A DNA stretch of 64,000 nucleotides, from positions 220,151 through 284,150 of the forward strand of contig JACKNJ010000004.1 in assembly GCA_024234895.1 (NCBI GenBank). Direction: 5' to 3'. The translations under genes and the position numbers were made by a program. Positions 43,910 through 51,545 of this stretch are shown here, piece by piece (position 1 is the stretch's first letter; every line of letters starts with the position of its first letter). The notes beneath the pieces were generated by a model. That model saw nothing but the letters and a program-made list of their open reading frames with translations. It was not told where the DNA came from and made no database searches. The stretch comes from Gammaproteobacteria bacterium. GTDB lineage: Bacteria; Pseudomonadota; Gammaproteobacteria; JACKNK01.

Positions 43910-45286
43910 ATGACCGTGTCCTCCGCCCTGCCCAGTTCGCTGCAACCGAGTACGACCGCATGGATGGCGCAGCCCGCGCTGCAAGCCGCCGTGCGCGAAA
44001 TCCAGTCGGTCGGGCTGCCGGCCTGCCTGCTGGATCCACGCTATCGCATCCTCGCGGTGAATGACGCCTACAGCGCGTTGTACGGCGATGCCGCCGAACT
44101 GACCAACCAGGCGTGCTTCCGCGTGTCGCACGGTTATCAGGTGCCTTGCGATCAGGCTGGCGAAAGCTGCCCGCTGGATCGGGTTCAGCGCTACGGCCAT
44201 TCCGCGCGCGTACTCCATGTGCACAAGACCAAGTCCGGCGACGAGCATGTCTTCGTCGAGGCCCGCCCGATCCGCGCGGACGGCCACATCATCGCCTTCG
44301 TCGAGACCCATCGGCAGATACCGGTCGGAGCGCGCGCCAACGCCGACGTCCCGCTGATCGGCCAGGCGCCAAGCTTCACGCGCATGATGGAACAGATCCT
44401 GCGGGTCGCCGCCAGCGACGCCCCGGTGCTGCTGATGGGCGAATCCGGCACCGGCAAGCATTTGGTCGCGCGCGCCCTGCATGCATCCGCGGAATGCGAT
44501 GGCGAATTCATCACCGTGGAATGTTCCGGCCTCGCCGACGGCGTGTTCGAGAATCGTCTGTTCGGCTACGAGAAGGGGGCCTTCCAGGGCGCGGACCACC
44601 GTCAGATCGGCCAGATCGAGTCCGCAGCCGGCGGCACCCTGTTCCTTGATGAGGTCGGCGACATCCCGCTGCCCCAGCAGGCCAAGCTGCTGAACCTGCT
44701 GGAAACCGGCACCTACCACCGCATCGGCAGCATGGACGATCGCCGCGCCGCGTTCCGCCTCGTCTGCGCGACGCATCGCGATCTCGGCGCCATGGTCGCG
44801 CGCGGCGAGTTCCGCCAGGACCTCTACTACCGCATCAACACCTTCCCGATCGAGGTGCCGGCGCTGCGTCATCGCCGCCAGGACATCCCGATGCTTACCG
44901 AGTACCTGCTCGACAACCTGTGGCGGGAAGCCCGACCGCGACCGGTGCTCGACGACGCCACACAGCAGGTGCTGACCGGCTACGAATGGCCGGGCAACAT
45001 CCGCCAGCTGCGCAACGTGCTGCAACGCGCCTTGTTGCTGACCGACGGCGCACAGATCCAGCTCGAAGCCCTGCCCGAAATCTCCGGCGAGGATCAGAAC
45101 CCGAACGTCGAACTCGGTCGCATCGTCACCCTGGACGAACATGAACAGCTCTACCTGCTCCAGGTCGCCGCGCGTTTCACCGGCGAGAAGCGCGAGCTCG
45201 CCAAACTGCTCGGCGTCAGCGAACGCACCCTCTACCGCAAGCTCGAACAGGCCAGAAAGGCGTTCGAGGAACGCAAGAAGGCGTAA
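43910..45286 (+). CDS. Sigma-54-type AAA+ activator with cysteine-bearing PAS domain and altered GAFTGA
   Basis: A 458-residue regulator. Residues about 20-130 form a PAS-like domain with a distinctive C69, H74, C80, C87 cluster (CFRVSHGYQVPC and GESCP). The AAA+ domain (about 145-370) has Walker A GESGTGKH at 177-184 and Walker B GGTLFLDEVGD. The sigma-54-contact loop reads GAFQGA (223-228) where the family has GAFTGA. A Fis-type helix-turn-helix (ELAKLLGVSERTLYRKLEQ) ends the protein. The Cys/His cluster suggests redox, metal or sulfur sensing. The target genes are unknown; the nearest is the small gene 59 bp downstream. Confidence 0.88.
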   Translation: MTVSSALPSSLQPSTTAWMAQPALQAAVREIQSVGLPACLLDPRYRILAVNDAYSALYGDAAELTNQACFRVSHGYQVPCDQAGESCPLDRVQRYGHSARVLHVHKTKSGDEHVFVEARPIRADGHIIAFVETHRQIPVGARANADVPLIGQAPSFTRMMEQILRVAASDAPVLLMGESGTGKHLVARALHASAECDGEFITVECSGLADGVFENRLFGYEKGAFQGADHRQIGQIESAAGGTLFLDEVGDIPLPQQAKLLNLLETGTYHRIGSMDDRRAAFRLVCATHRDLGAMVARGEFRQDLYYRINTFPIEVPALRHRRQDIPMLTEYLLDNLWREARPRPVLDDATQQVLTGYEWPGNIRQLRNVLQRALLLTDGAQIQLEALPEISGEDQNPNVELGRIVTLDEHEQLYLLQVAARFTGEKRELAKLLGVSERTLYRKLEQARKAFEERKKA

Positions 45287-45309
45287 GGTTTCCGGCCTTT
45301 CCCGGTCGG

Positions 45310-45315
45310 TATAAT
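45310..45315 (+). promoter_or_regulatory. Perfect -10 hexamer upstream of the small conserved gene
   Basis: TATAAT, 31 bp before the ATG of the following gene, in GC-rich surroundings. No good TTGACA is seen 17 bp upstream (GGTTTC instead), so the promoter may rely on an activator or be fortuitous. Confidence 0.45.
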
Positions 45316-45345
45316 CAGGCGCCTCACGTCATTCAGAGCCCGCGC

Positions 45346-45702
45346 ATGATTCTCAACGTCGTCATCGATGGCCAGCGCCATCAGGTCCAGGTCCCCGATC
45401 ACCTCGTCGCCGAGGCCGGCAGCTTCTTCGACAGGATGGATGCCGACATGGACCAGGGCTATCAGATGAGCCGCACCTGGGTGCCCAACCCGACCCGCAT
45501 CAACCGCTGCCAGATCGTCGCCAACAAGCTCCTCACGGCGATGGAGACGGACGATCCCCGGATGCAGCAGATGATGGGCGCCTACCTGCTCAACCGCGCG
45601 CCGGAGATCGATTACATCGACATCGATATCGCCGGCGAGATGATGGAGACGCAAGTCGTCATGAAGGCCGGCGCGGGCGATGTGGTCGACCTCAATCGGT
45701 GA
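45346..45702 (+). CDS. Conserved hypothetical protein
   Basis: A 118-residue soluble protein. Features: a beta-strand start (MILNVVIDGQRHQVQVPDHL), an acidic-aromatic helix (FFDRMDADMDQGYQMSRTWV), RINRCQIVANKLLTAMETDD and a C-terminal IDYIDIDIAGEMMETQVVM. It is methionine-rich (12 Met). I do not know a function. A structured repeat (element A) begins 14 bp after its stop codon and may form its 3' untranslated region and terminator. Confidence 0.75.
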   Translation: MILNVVIDGQRHQVQVPDHLVAEAGSFFDRMDADMDQGYQMSRTWVPNPTRINRCQIVANKLLTAMETDDPRMQQMMGAYLLNRAPEIDYIDIDIAGEMMETQVVMKAGAGDVVDLNR

Positions 45703-45715
45703 GGTTGGTGTTATT

Positions 45716-46010
45716 GATGATGTTGTGAACATCATCTGGGTTGGTGGTAAGGCTTCGGGAGGTGCGTATGTCCTTCCGGGACACGCCGTAAATCCTTTTC
45801 CGCTGCGCTTCCTGCTGCGCGGAAAAGTCCAGGGCAGGCATCCTGCCTGCCCGTTCGCCGCTGCACGCTTTCGCGACTCACCCCTGTAGGCTCGAAGGCC
45901 GCATCCATGCGGCCAACGGTCCCTGAACGGCATCCCCACCTCCCGAAGCCTGGAGAGTTTTGGGGAATGGAAGCGCCGCACCCGGCATTGAGCCGGTCGC
46001 GGCGCTTTTC
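45716..46010 (+). repeat. Structured element A (long compound hairpin, 295 nt)
   Basis: Order: small hairpin GATGATGTT-GTG-AACATCATC (45716-45736); single-stranded TGGGTTGGTGGTA; long stem AGGCTTCGGGAGGTG (45750-45764) pairing with CACCTCCCGAAGCCT (45937-45951), extended inward to GGGAC/GTCCC; an enlarged apex of about 85 nt with its own hairpins (TTTTCCGC/GCGGAAAA and GGGCAGG/CCTGCCC); TGGAGAG...GGGGAATGGAAG; and a final terminator-like hairpin GCGCCGC...GGCATTGAGCC...GCGGCGC with TTTT. A second copy is at 47335-47543 on the other strand. Confidence 0.85.
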
Positions 46011-46069
46011 GTTGGCGGTCCGCAATGCCATCCGTAGGGTGCGGGGCTTTTCGGTGGTGGCATAAACGT

Positions 46070-47120
46070 AGATACGGTTATCCGAATCAAGCCCCATGAA
46101 GGGCGGGATTGAAGGGCTGACCGGACTTGAGGACACCGAAGGCGACATGGATGAGTTTGCGCATCATGGCGCCGAGGATGACCATCGGGGGTTTGCCGTT
46201 GGCGGCCAGGCGATCGCGGAACTGGCGGCCCCAGGCGGTGCGATGGAGCGCCACCATGGCCGGCATGTAGACACCGCGACGCAGTTCGGCATGACCGACC
46301 TTGGAGAGCCGGGGTCGGCCCCGCACGCTGGTCCCCGACTCGTGCTGGCGGGGGTCCAGACCGGCATAGGCCGCCGCCTGCCGAGCCTGGGCGAAGCGCG
46401 GTGGCCCGCCGAAATGCGCGAGCATCAGGGCGACGGTCTTGTCGCCCAGGCCGGGGACGGAATCGAGCAGGTCGCGTTGCGAACGCAGATCGGGGTCGTC
46501 GTCGATGGTGTCGAGGATGGCCGCCTCCACGGCGGTGATCGCTGCGGTCAGATAATCCAGGTGGGCCTGGATATCGGCGCGCACGCGGGCGCGGGCGACC
46601 GGCAGGCGGTTTTCCTCCTGGACGCGCATCGCCACCAGGGCATCGCGCCGCCGCACCAGGGCGCGCAACTCGCGCACCGCGAGCGGTGGGGCCAGCCAGG
46701 GCAAGGGTCGCTGGGCGGCACAGAACCGGGCGATGAGCCGGGCATCGACCGCGTCGCTCTTGGTGCGCACCAGCTCGGCGGCGCCGAAGGCCTTGATCTG
46801 GGCCGGGTTCACAACACTGACCCGAAACCCGGCCTCCACCAGCCCTTCGGCCAAGGCCTCCCAATAGGTGCCCGTGGCCTCCATGCAGGCGTGCACGTCC
46901 CCAGCCTGATGGTGGACCAGCCACGCCGCCAGCGCGGCGACGCCCTCCGGGGTGTTGGTGAACACCTTGGTGCGGTACTTGCCGTTGGACAGAAGCAGCG
47001 CCACGTCGAATTTGAGCTTGGCGACATCGATGCCGAGGGACAGAGTCTTCATATGAGGTTCTCGCGCAATCCACCTTGTGAATACGGGCTCGCGAACAAA
47101 GTCGGGCCAAAGATACGGTT
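46070..47120 (-). mobile_element. IS110-family insertion sequence (limits tentative)
   Basis: The transposase gene is bracketed by a 10-bp direct repeat AGATACGGTT at 46070-46079 and 47111-47120, offered here as possible limits. IS110 elements lack terminal inverted repeats, carry a bridge RNA in a non-coding end and make little or no target duplication, so the true ends could lie further out, particularly on the 47.1-47.2 kb side. The whole element lies between the inverted structured elements A and B. Confidence 0.5.
46087..47052 (-). CDS. IS110-family transposase (DEDD recombinase)
   Basis: A 321-residue IS110-type recombinase. The N-terminal RuvC-like DEDD domain has Asp in LGIDVAKLKFDVALL, Glu in CMEATGTYWEALAEGL and the Asp pair in RTKSDAVDARLIARF. 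The C-terminal Tnp_20 domain has LLDSVPGLGDKTVALMLAHF, AAYAGLDPRQHESG and the catalytic-Ser region RPRLSKVGHAELRRGVYMPA. The gene looks intact. The ATG at 47052 starts the conserved domain; the open frame upstream to 47133 is non-family. GC is like the host. Confidence 0.93.
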   Translation of the reverse strand: MKTLSLGIDVAKLKFDVALLLSNGKYRTKVFTNTPEGVAALAAWLVHHQAGDVHACMEATGTYWEALAEGLVEAGFRVSVVNPAQIKAFGAAELVRTKSDAVDARLIARFCAAQRPLPWLAPPLAVRELRALVRRRDALVAMRVQEENRLPVARARVRADIQAHLDYLTAAITAVEAAILDTIDDDPDLRSQRDLLDSVPGLGDKTVALMLAHFGGPPRFAQARQAAAYAGLDPRQHESGTSVRGRPRLSKVGHAELRRGVYMPAMVALHRTAWGRQFRDRLAANGKPPMVILGAMMRKLIHVAFGVLKSGQPFNPALHGA

Positions 47121-47243
47121 CGATTTCTCGCAAGAGAGGGGTGGGAAGGTCGGCGCGTCATCTACGCAACGGGCTTGTTGGCCTAAGGGCGGATACGGCG
47201 TCCGGCCTTCCCGTCGAGGATCAATCCGACGCCTTCACAATAC

Positions 47244-47316
47244 AAGGGCGGATACCCGAAGGGGTTCCGCCATATCGAGAGCAGATTCGGCGGAACCCCT
47301 TCGGGTATCCGCCCTA
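47244..47316. repeat. AGGGCGGATACCCGAAGGGG inverted repeat
   Basis: Two 26-bp perfect arms (AGGGCGGATACCCG, AAGGGGTTCCGCC and their complement) with a loop of about 20 nt. A smaller relative (AGGGCGGAACCC/GGATTCCGCCCT) lies between ycgN and soeC at 50407. The 500-bp gap 47053-47552 otherwise holds the IS110 left flank and element B. Confidence 0.85.
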
Positions 47317-47334
47317 CGGTCAGCAGAGCACCAA

Positions 47335-47543
47335 GCAAGAAGGGCCGCCGGCTCAATGCCGGCGGCCCGTCTTCATTTCCCACCACCTCTCCAGGCTTCC
47401 AGGGGTCGGCAAGACCTCCTGGGACCCTCGGCCGCAGGACGCGGCCGTGGAGCGTACAAGGATGTATTCACAGCGTGTCCCAGGAGGTCTTGGCGGCCCC
47501 TGGAAGCCTTGCCACCCAGCCAGATGATGTCGACAACATCATC
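47335..47543 (-). repeat. Structured element B (long compound hairpin, 209 nt)
   Basis: Read on the minus strand from 47543: hairpin GATGATGTT-GTC-GACATCATC; TGGCTGGGTGGCA; long stem AGGCTTCCAGGGGCCG then AAGACCTCCTGGGAC, pairing with GTCCCAGGAGGTCTT and CCCCTGGAAGCCT; apex ACACGCTGTGAATACATCC with a CGGCCGC/GCGGCCG hairpin; TGGAGAGGTGGTGGGAAATGAAG; and terminal hairpin GGGCCGCCGGC-ATTGA-GCCGGCGGCCC with TTCTT. It starts 9 bp after the rimO stop, probably as its 3' untranslated region and terminator. Compared with element A the stem sequences differ on both arms while pairing is kept. Confidence 0.85.
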
Positions 47544-47552
47544 ACAACCCTC

Positions 47553-48878
47553 TCAATCGACCTCTCCCCAGAGGTCATGCTCATCCGCGTCGGTGATCTC
47601 GACGTTCACGAAATCACCCGGGGCCAGATCGACCTCGCCGTTGAGATAGACGAGCCCGTCGATCTCCGGCGCATCGCCGACGGTGCGCGCGATCGCACCC
47701 TCCTCGTCGACCTCGTCGACCAGCACCTGCTGGTAGGAGCCGACCTTCTCGCGCAGACGCTCGGCGCTGATCTCGGCCTGCACGGCCATGAACCGCTCCA
47801 GCCGTTCGTTCTGCAATTCCTCGGGAACATGATCCGCCAGGGCATTGGCCGCCGCGCCATCGACCGGCGAATAGGTGAACGCGCCAACGCGATCGAGGCG
47901 CGCCTCCCGCAGCCAGTCCAGCAGCATTTCGAAATCGTCCTCGGTCTCGCCGGGAAAGCCGACGATGAAGGTGCTGCGCAGGGTCAGATCGGGCACCGCT
48001 TCGCGCCAGGCATGGATGCGCGCCAGCGTGTTCTCCGCGTGCGCGGGCCGCTTCATGGCCTTGAGGATGCGCGGGCTCGCGTGCTGGAACGGCACGTCCA
48101 GATACGGCAGCACGACGCCGTTCGCCATCAACGGCAGCAGATCGTCGACGCTGGGATACGGATACACGTAATGGAGGCGCACCCAGGCCCCCAATGAGCC
48201 GAGGTTCTCGGCCAGTTCATATAGCCGCGTCTTGATCGGCCGCCCGTTCCAGAAATCGGTGCGGTACTTCATGTCGACGCCGTAGGCGCTGGTGTCCTGC
48301 GAGATCACCAGCAATTCCCGCACGCCGGCCTCGACCAGGCGTTCGGCCTCGTGCAGCACCTCGCCGACCGGACGACTGACCAGATCGCCGCGCATCGACG
48401 GGATGATGCAGAAGCTGCAACGGTGATTGCAGCCCTCGGAAATCTTCAGATACGCGAAGTGGCGCGGCGTCAGTTTGAGGCCGCCGGGCGGCAGCAGGTC
48501 GAGATAAGGATCGTGTCGCGGCGGCAGATGCGCATGCACCGCGTTGACGACCTGCTCGTAGGCCGCCGGTCCGCTGACATCCAATACCTGCGGGTGATGC
48601 GCGCGGATCTCGTCGGGGCGCGCGCCAAGGCAGCCGGTCACGATGACCTTGCCGTTCTCGGCCAGGGCCTCGCCGATCGCATCCAGCGATTCCTCGACGG
48701 CGGCGTCGATGAACCCGCAGGTGTTGACGACCACGATATCGGCCCCGTCATAACTGCCAACGATGTCGTAACCTTCGGAGCGCAGCCGTGACAGGATGCG
48801 TTCGGAATCCACCGTCGCCTTGGGGCAACCCAGGCTCACGAAGCCGACTTTCGGCGAATCATTCAGGGAAGAGGACAT
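47553..48878 (-). CDS. rimO: Ribosomal protein S12 methylthiotransferase RimO
   Basis: A 441-residue radical SAM methylthiotransferase: N-terminal UPF0004 domain with three cluster Cys (LGCPKA, NTCGFIDAA, TGCLGARP), radical SAM motif CNHRCSFC in ISEGCNHRCSFCIIPSMRG, and a C-terminal TRAM domain (VLVDEVDEEGAIART). It adds a methylthio group to Asp88 of S12. A single gene, divergent from the response regulator. Confidence 0.96.
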   Translation of the reverse strand: MSSSLNDSPKVGFVSLGCPKATVDSERILSRLRSEGYDIVGSYDGADIVVVNTCGFIDAAVEESLDAIGEALAENGKVIVTGCLGARPDEIRAHHPQVLDVSGPAAYEQVVNAVHAHLPPRHDPYLDLLPPGGLKLTPRHFAYLKISEGCNHRCSFCIIPSMRGDLVSRPVGEVLHEAERLVEAGVRELLVISQDTSAYGVDMKYRTDFWNGRPIKTRLYELAENLGSLGAWVRLHYVYPYPSVDDLLPLMANGVVLPYLDVPFQHASPRILKAMKRPAHAENTLARIHAWREAVPDLTLRSTFIVGFPGETEDDFEMLLDWLREARLDRVGAFTYSPVDGAAANALADHVPEELQNERLERFMAVQAEISAERLREKVGSYQQVLVDEVDEEGAIARTVGDAPEIDGLVYLNGEVDLAPGDFVNVEITDADEHDLWGEVD

Positions 48879-48995
48879 GACCAGGAAACAGGAAATCAGG
48901 GAGGCCCGGAACTATACCGGGACTTGGCAGGGAGGCGTCGGCCAATGATTTTCGCAACTAGCAAAAACGTAAGGCCGCAGTCAAAATCGCGGGCC

Positions 48996-49949
48996 ATGAA
49001 AATCCTTCTCATCGATGACAGTCCGACCACCCGGCGCGTGCAGGCAATCACCATGCGCGGCCTCGGTCATGTCGTCATCGAGGCGGACAGTGGCGAAGGG
49101 GCCTTGCAAGCCCTCGACACCCTGATTCCGGATGCCATCTTTCTGGACATCGAGATGCCCGGCATGAACGGATACGAAACCGCCACCGAGATCCGCGGGC
49201 TGGACGAGCCGGTCCGCTCGGTCCCGATCGTATTCCTGAGTTCCAATGCCGAGCTCGAAGCCGTCCGCCGCGCGATTGCCTGCGGGGCCGACGATTACCT
49301 GATCAAACCGATCGATGAGTTCCGCCTGCTGGCCAAGCTCGCCGGCCTGGAGCGCCATGTCGCGCTGCGCAGCCAGTTGTCCGCGACGCAGCGTGAACTG
49401 AAGACGCTGCGCGCCTCCAGCCACGACAAGGCCAACATCGACCCGGCCACCGGCGGCCTGAACAAGGACGCGTTCCTCGAGCAGATCGATCACATCTGGC
49501 AGGACGCGCTCCGCATCGCGCAACCGGTCACGGTGCTGATGATCGATGTCGATCATCTGCAGGACTACAACGACGCCCTCGGCCACGATGCCGGCGATGC
49601 CGCGCTGCGCGCCATCGCCGATGTCATCCGCAACGAGGCCAAGCGCCCCGGCGATGCGGTCGGGCGCAGCGAAAACGCCAACTTCGGCGTGGTGCTGCCG
49701 GCCATCAACGTCAACGGCGCGGTCGACGTCGCCGAACGCATCCGGGCTGGCGTCTCCAGCCTGGGTTTCCCGCACCCGGCGTCCCCGGTCAGTTCCCATC
49801 TGACCGTTTCCGTCGGCATCGCGGTCATGGTCCCGGAGAGCGCCAACGGGGGCCGCCGGCTGGTGGAAGAAGCCAATCGCGCGCTGTTCGACGCCAAGGA
49901 CGCCGGTCGCAACTGCGCCCTGCTCAACCCGATGTCGCTGATGCGCTGA
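48996..49949 (+). CDS. Response regulator with degenerate GGDEF domain
   Basis: A 317-residue protein: receiver domain (1-125) with LLIDDSP, phospho-acceptor Asp51 in IFLDIEMPG and Lys in YLIKPIDEF; a coiled linker; then a GGDEF-type domain from about 150 (DPATGGLNKDAFLEQ, VLMIDVDHLQDYND). The active-site GGDEF signature is replaced by RSENA in GRSENANFG (near residue 226), so diguanylate cyclase activity is unlikely. It may bind GTP or c-di-GMP, or act through protein contacts. The ATG at 48996 starts the receiver; ycgN follows after 6 bp. Confidence 0.88.
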   Translation: MKILLIDDSPTTRRVQAITMRGLGHVVIEADSGEGALQALDTLIPDAIFLDIEMPGMNGYETATEIRGLDEPVRSVPIVFLSSNAELEAVRRAIACGADDYLIKPIDEFRLLAKLAGLERHVALRSQLSATQRELKTLRASSHDKANIDPATGGLNKDAFLEQIDHIWQDALRIAQPVTVLMIDVDHLQDYNDALGHDAGDAALRAIADVIRNEAKRPGDAVGRSENANFGVVLPAINVNGAVDVAERIRAGVSSLGFPHPASPVSSHLTVSVGIAVMVPESANGGRRLVEEANRALFDAKDAGRNCALLNPMSLMR

Positions 49950-49955
49950 GCGCCC

Positions 49956-50396
49956 GTGAGTAACGACGCCGTGCCCTTCTGGCGTCGCAAGACGCTCACC
50001 GAGATGACCCGTGGCGAGTGGGAATCCCTCTGCGACGGCTGCGCCAAATGCTGCCTGTTCAAGCTCGAAGACGAAGACACCGGCGAGATTCATCAGACCA
50101 ACGTCTGCTGCCAGTTGCTCGACCTCGACACCTGCCGCTGCACCCGCTACGGCGAACGCAGCAAGCTGGTGCCGAGCTGCGTGACCCTGGAACCGCATCA
50201 CCTCGACGAATTCGACTGGCTCCCCACCACCTGCGCCTACCGCCTGCTGCACGAAGGCGAGGACCTGCCCGACTGGCATCCGCTGGTCAGCGGCGACCCG
50301 CACAGCGTGGTCGAGTCAGGCCACTCGATCGGCAAGCGCTGCATCCCCGAGAACGAAGTCGACGACCTGCAGGATCACCTCGTCGCCTGGGAGTAA
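49956..50396 (+). CDS. ycgN: YcgN-family cysteine cluster protein (UPF0260)
   Basis: A 146-residue protein starting at GTG. Eight or more Cys in conserved spacing (LCDGCAKCCLFKLED, TNVCCQLLDLDTCRCTRY, PSCVTL and TTCAY) mark the UPF0260/YkgJ-like family, thought to bind a metal or Fe-S cluster. Function unknown. Coupled to the response regulator upstream. Confidence 0.92.
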   Translation: MSNDAVPFWRRKTLTEMTRGEWESLCDGCAKCCLFKLEDEDTGEIHQTNVCCQLLDLDTCRCTRYGERSKLVPSCVTLEPHHLDEFDWLPTTCAYRLLHEGEDLPDWHPLVSGDPHSVVESGHSIGKRCIPENEVDDLQDHLVAWE

Positions 50397-50406
50397 GGCC
50401 AGACGC

Positions 50407-50434
50407 AGGGCGGAACCCGAAGGGATTCCGCCCT
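50407..50434. terminator. Hairpin between convergent ycgN and soeC
   Basis: AGGGCGGAACCC-GAA-GGGATTCCGCCCT, an 11-12 bp stem in the 47-bp gap between convergent genes. No T-run follows, so termination is likely but not certain; it also belongs to a dispersed repeat type. Confidence 0.55.
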
Positions 50435-50443
50435 ACATCGCGA

Positions 50444-51424
50444 TCACGAGACCGATTGGTAATACAGGTTCTGCGGGTGACGCGCGTCGGCGAAGAAATA
50501 CCAGCGCTCGGCGAGCAGGCCGAGGTACTGAACCACAAACGCCGCCGCCGGCAGATACGGCGACTCCAGCCAGTAGCTGGCCGCGAGCAGCAGGATCGGC
50601 AGCGTGAACACGGTCACCATGAACACCACCAGCACCTTGTGCAGGAAGGGCGGCGACTGGTGATGCATGTACTCACGGGTGTTGAACGAGCCACCCATCG
50701 CCCCCTGCGCCTTCTGCTGGATGTGCGTGTGGCGGATGCCGATCGCGGTCTGCAAGGTCGACTTGTGCTTGATGCGGCGGTTGCGGATCAACGAGGCCGA
50801 ACGGGTGACCAGCGCCGCCAGCGTGATGATGACCGCCCAGGTGCCGTAGAAGCCGACCAGACCGTTGCCGATCCAGGCCGAGAACGCCGCCGCGAAGGTG
50901 AAGCCGGAGGCGATGCCGAGCAGCCCGTAGTTGATGACGGTCAGCGCGGAGTGCCACTCCTGCAGGAAGCGGATGCTCGCGTAGATCATGCCGGTGGCGA
51001 TATACAGCGCGAACACCGCCAGCATCGCCAGCACGCCGACGATCAGCGAGGCGTCGACCGGCAGCGCGTCGCGGATCACGAAGAACGGCGTGGTCCATTC
51101 CATCCAGTGAATCAGCCCGTACAGCGCGATCAGCACGAGCGCCGCCGGCAGCACGATGACCTCCCGCGACAGCCAGGAGGTACGCCACATCGCCGCCGAG
51201 CGCCAGGCGCGCTCCGGATGGCCGAGGTGGAAGAAGGAGGCGAGCAGCCCAAGACCGAGGAACAGCACCGCGAGGTCGCTGCCAAGCCCATAGAAGTAGC
51301 GGTCATCCTGCTGCGGCAGCAGGTTGGCGAGCGCGTAGAGCTGGCCGGTGAACAGCGCCAGGAACAGGCCCTGGCCAGCGCCGATCAGCGTGGTCAGGAA
51401 GATGACGGAGAAGGCGGGATGCAT
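50444..51424 (-). CDS. soeC: SoeC, membrane anchor of sulfite dehydrogenase (DmsC/NrfD-type)
   Basis: A 326-residue integral membrane protein with eight predicted helices, beginning MHPAFSVIFLTTLIGAGQGLF and including SFFHLGHPERAWRSAAMWRTSWLSREV, the DmsC-type signature. It would pass electrons from SoeB to the quinone pool. It is the last gene of the soeABC operon, 121 bp after soeB, the gap being filled with a palindromic repeat. Confidence 0.88.
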   Translation of the reverse strand: MHPAFSVIFLTTLIGAGQGLFLALFTGQLYALANLLPQQDDRYFYGLGSDLAVLFLGLGLLASFFHLGHPERAWRSAAMWRTSWLSREVIVLPAALVLIALYGLIHWMEWTTPFFVIRDALPVDASLIVGVLAMLAVFALYIATGMIYASIRFLQEWHSALTVINYGLLGIASGFTFAAAFSAWIGNGLVGFYGTWAVIITLAALVTRSASLIRNRRIKHKSTLQTAIGIRHTHIQQKAQGAMGGSFNTREYMHHQSPPFLHKVLVVFMVTVFTLPILLLAASYWLESPYLPAAAFVVQYLGLLAERWYFFADARHPQNLYYQSVS

Positions 51425-51456
51425 GGTTTCGTATCTCGGTTCTTTGCCGCCCCGAT

Positions 51457-51519
51457 CTGGCTTCGACTCCGCTCAGCCAGCGATGCCGCTGACCGCTGGC
51501 TGAGCGGAGTCGAAGCCAG
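51457..51519. repeat. CTGGCTTCGACTCCGCTCAG inverted repeat
   Basis: CTGGCTTCGACTCCGCTCAG CCAGC, 12 bp, then its reverse complement GCTGGCTGAGCGGAGTCGAA GCCAG: a perfect 25-bp-arm palindrome between soeB and soeC. Same unit as at 10681 and in the repeats around the Roco gene. Confidence 0.9.
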
Positions 51520-51545
51520 CCCCGGAACGAGGCAAGTTCAGGCGC

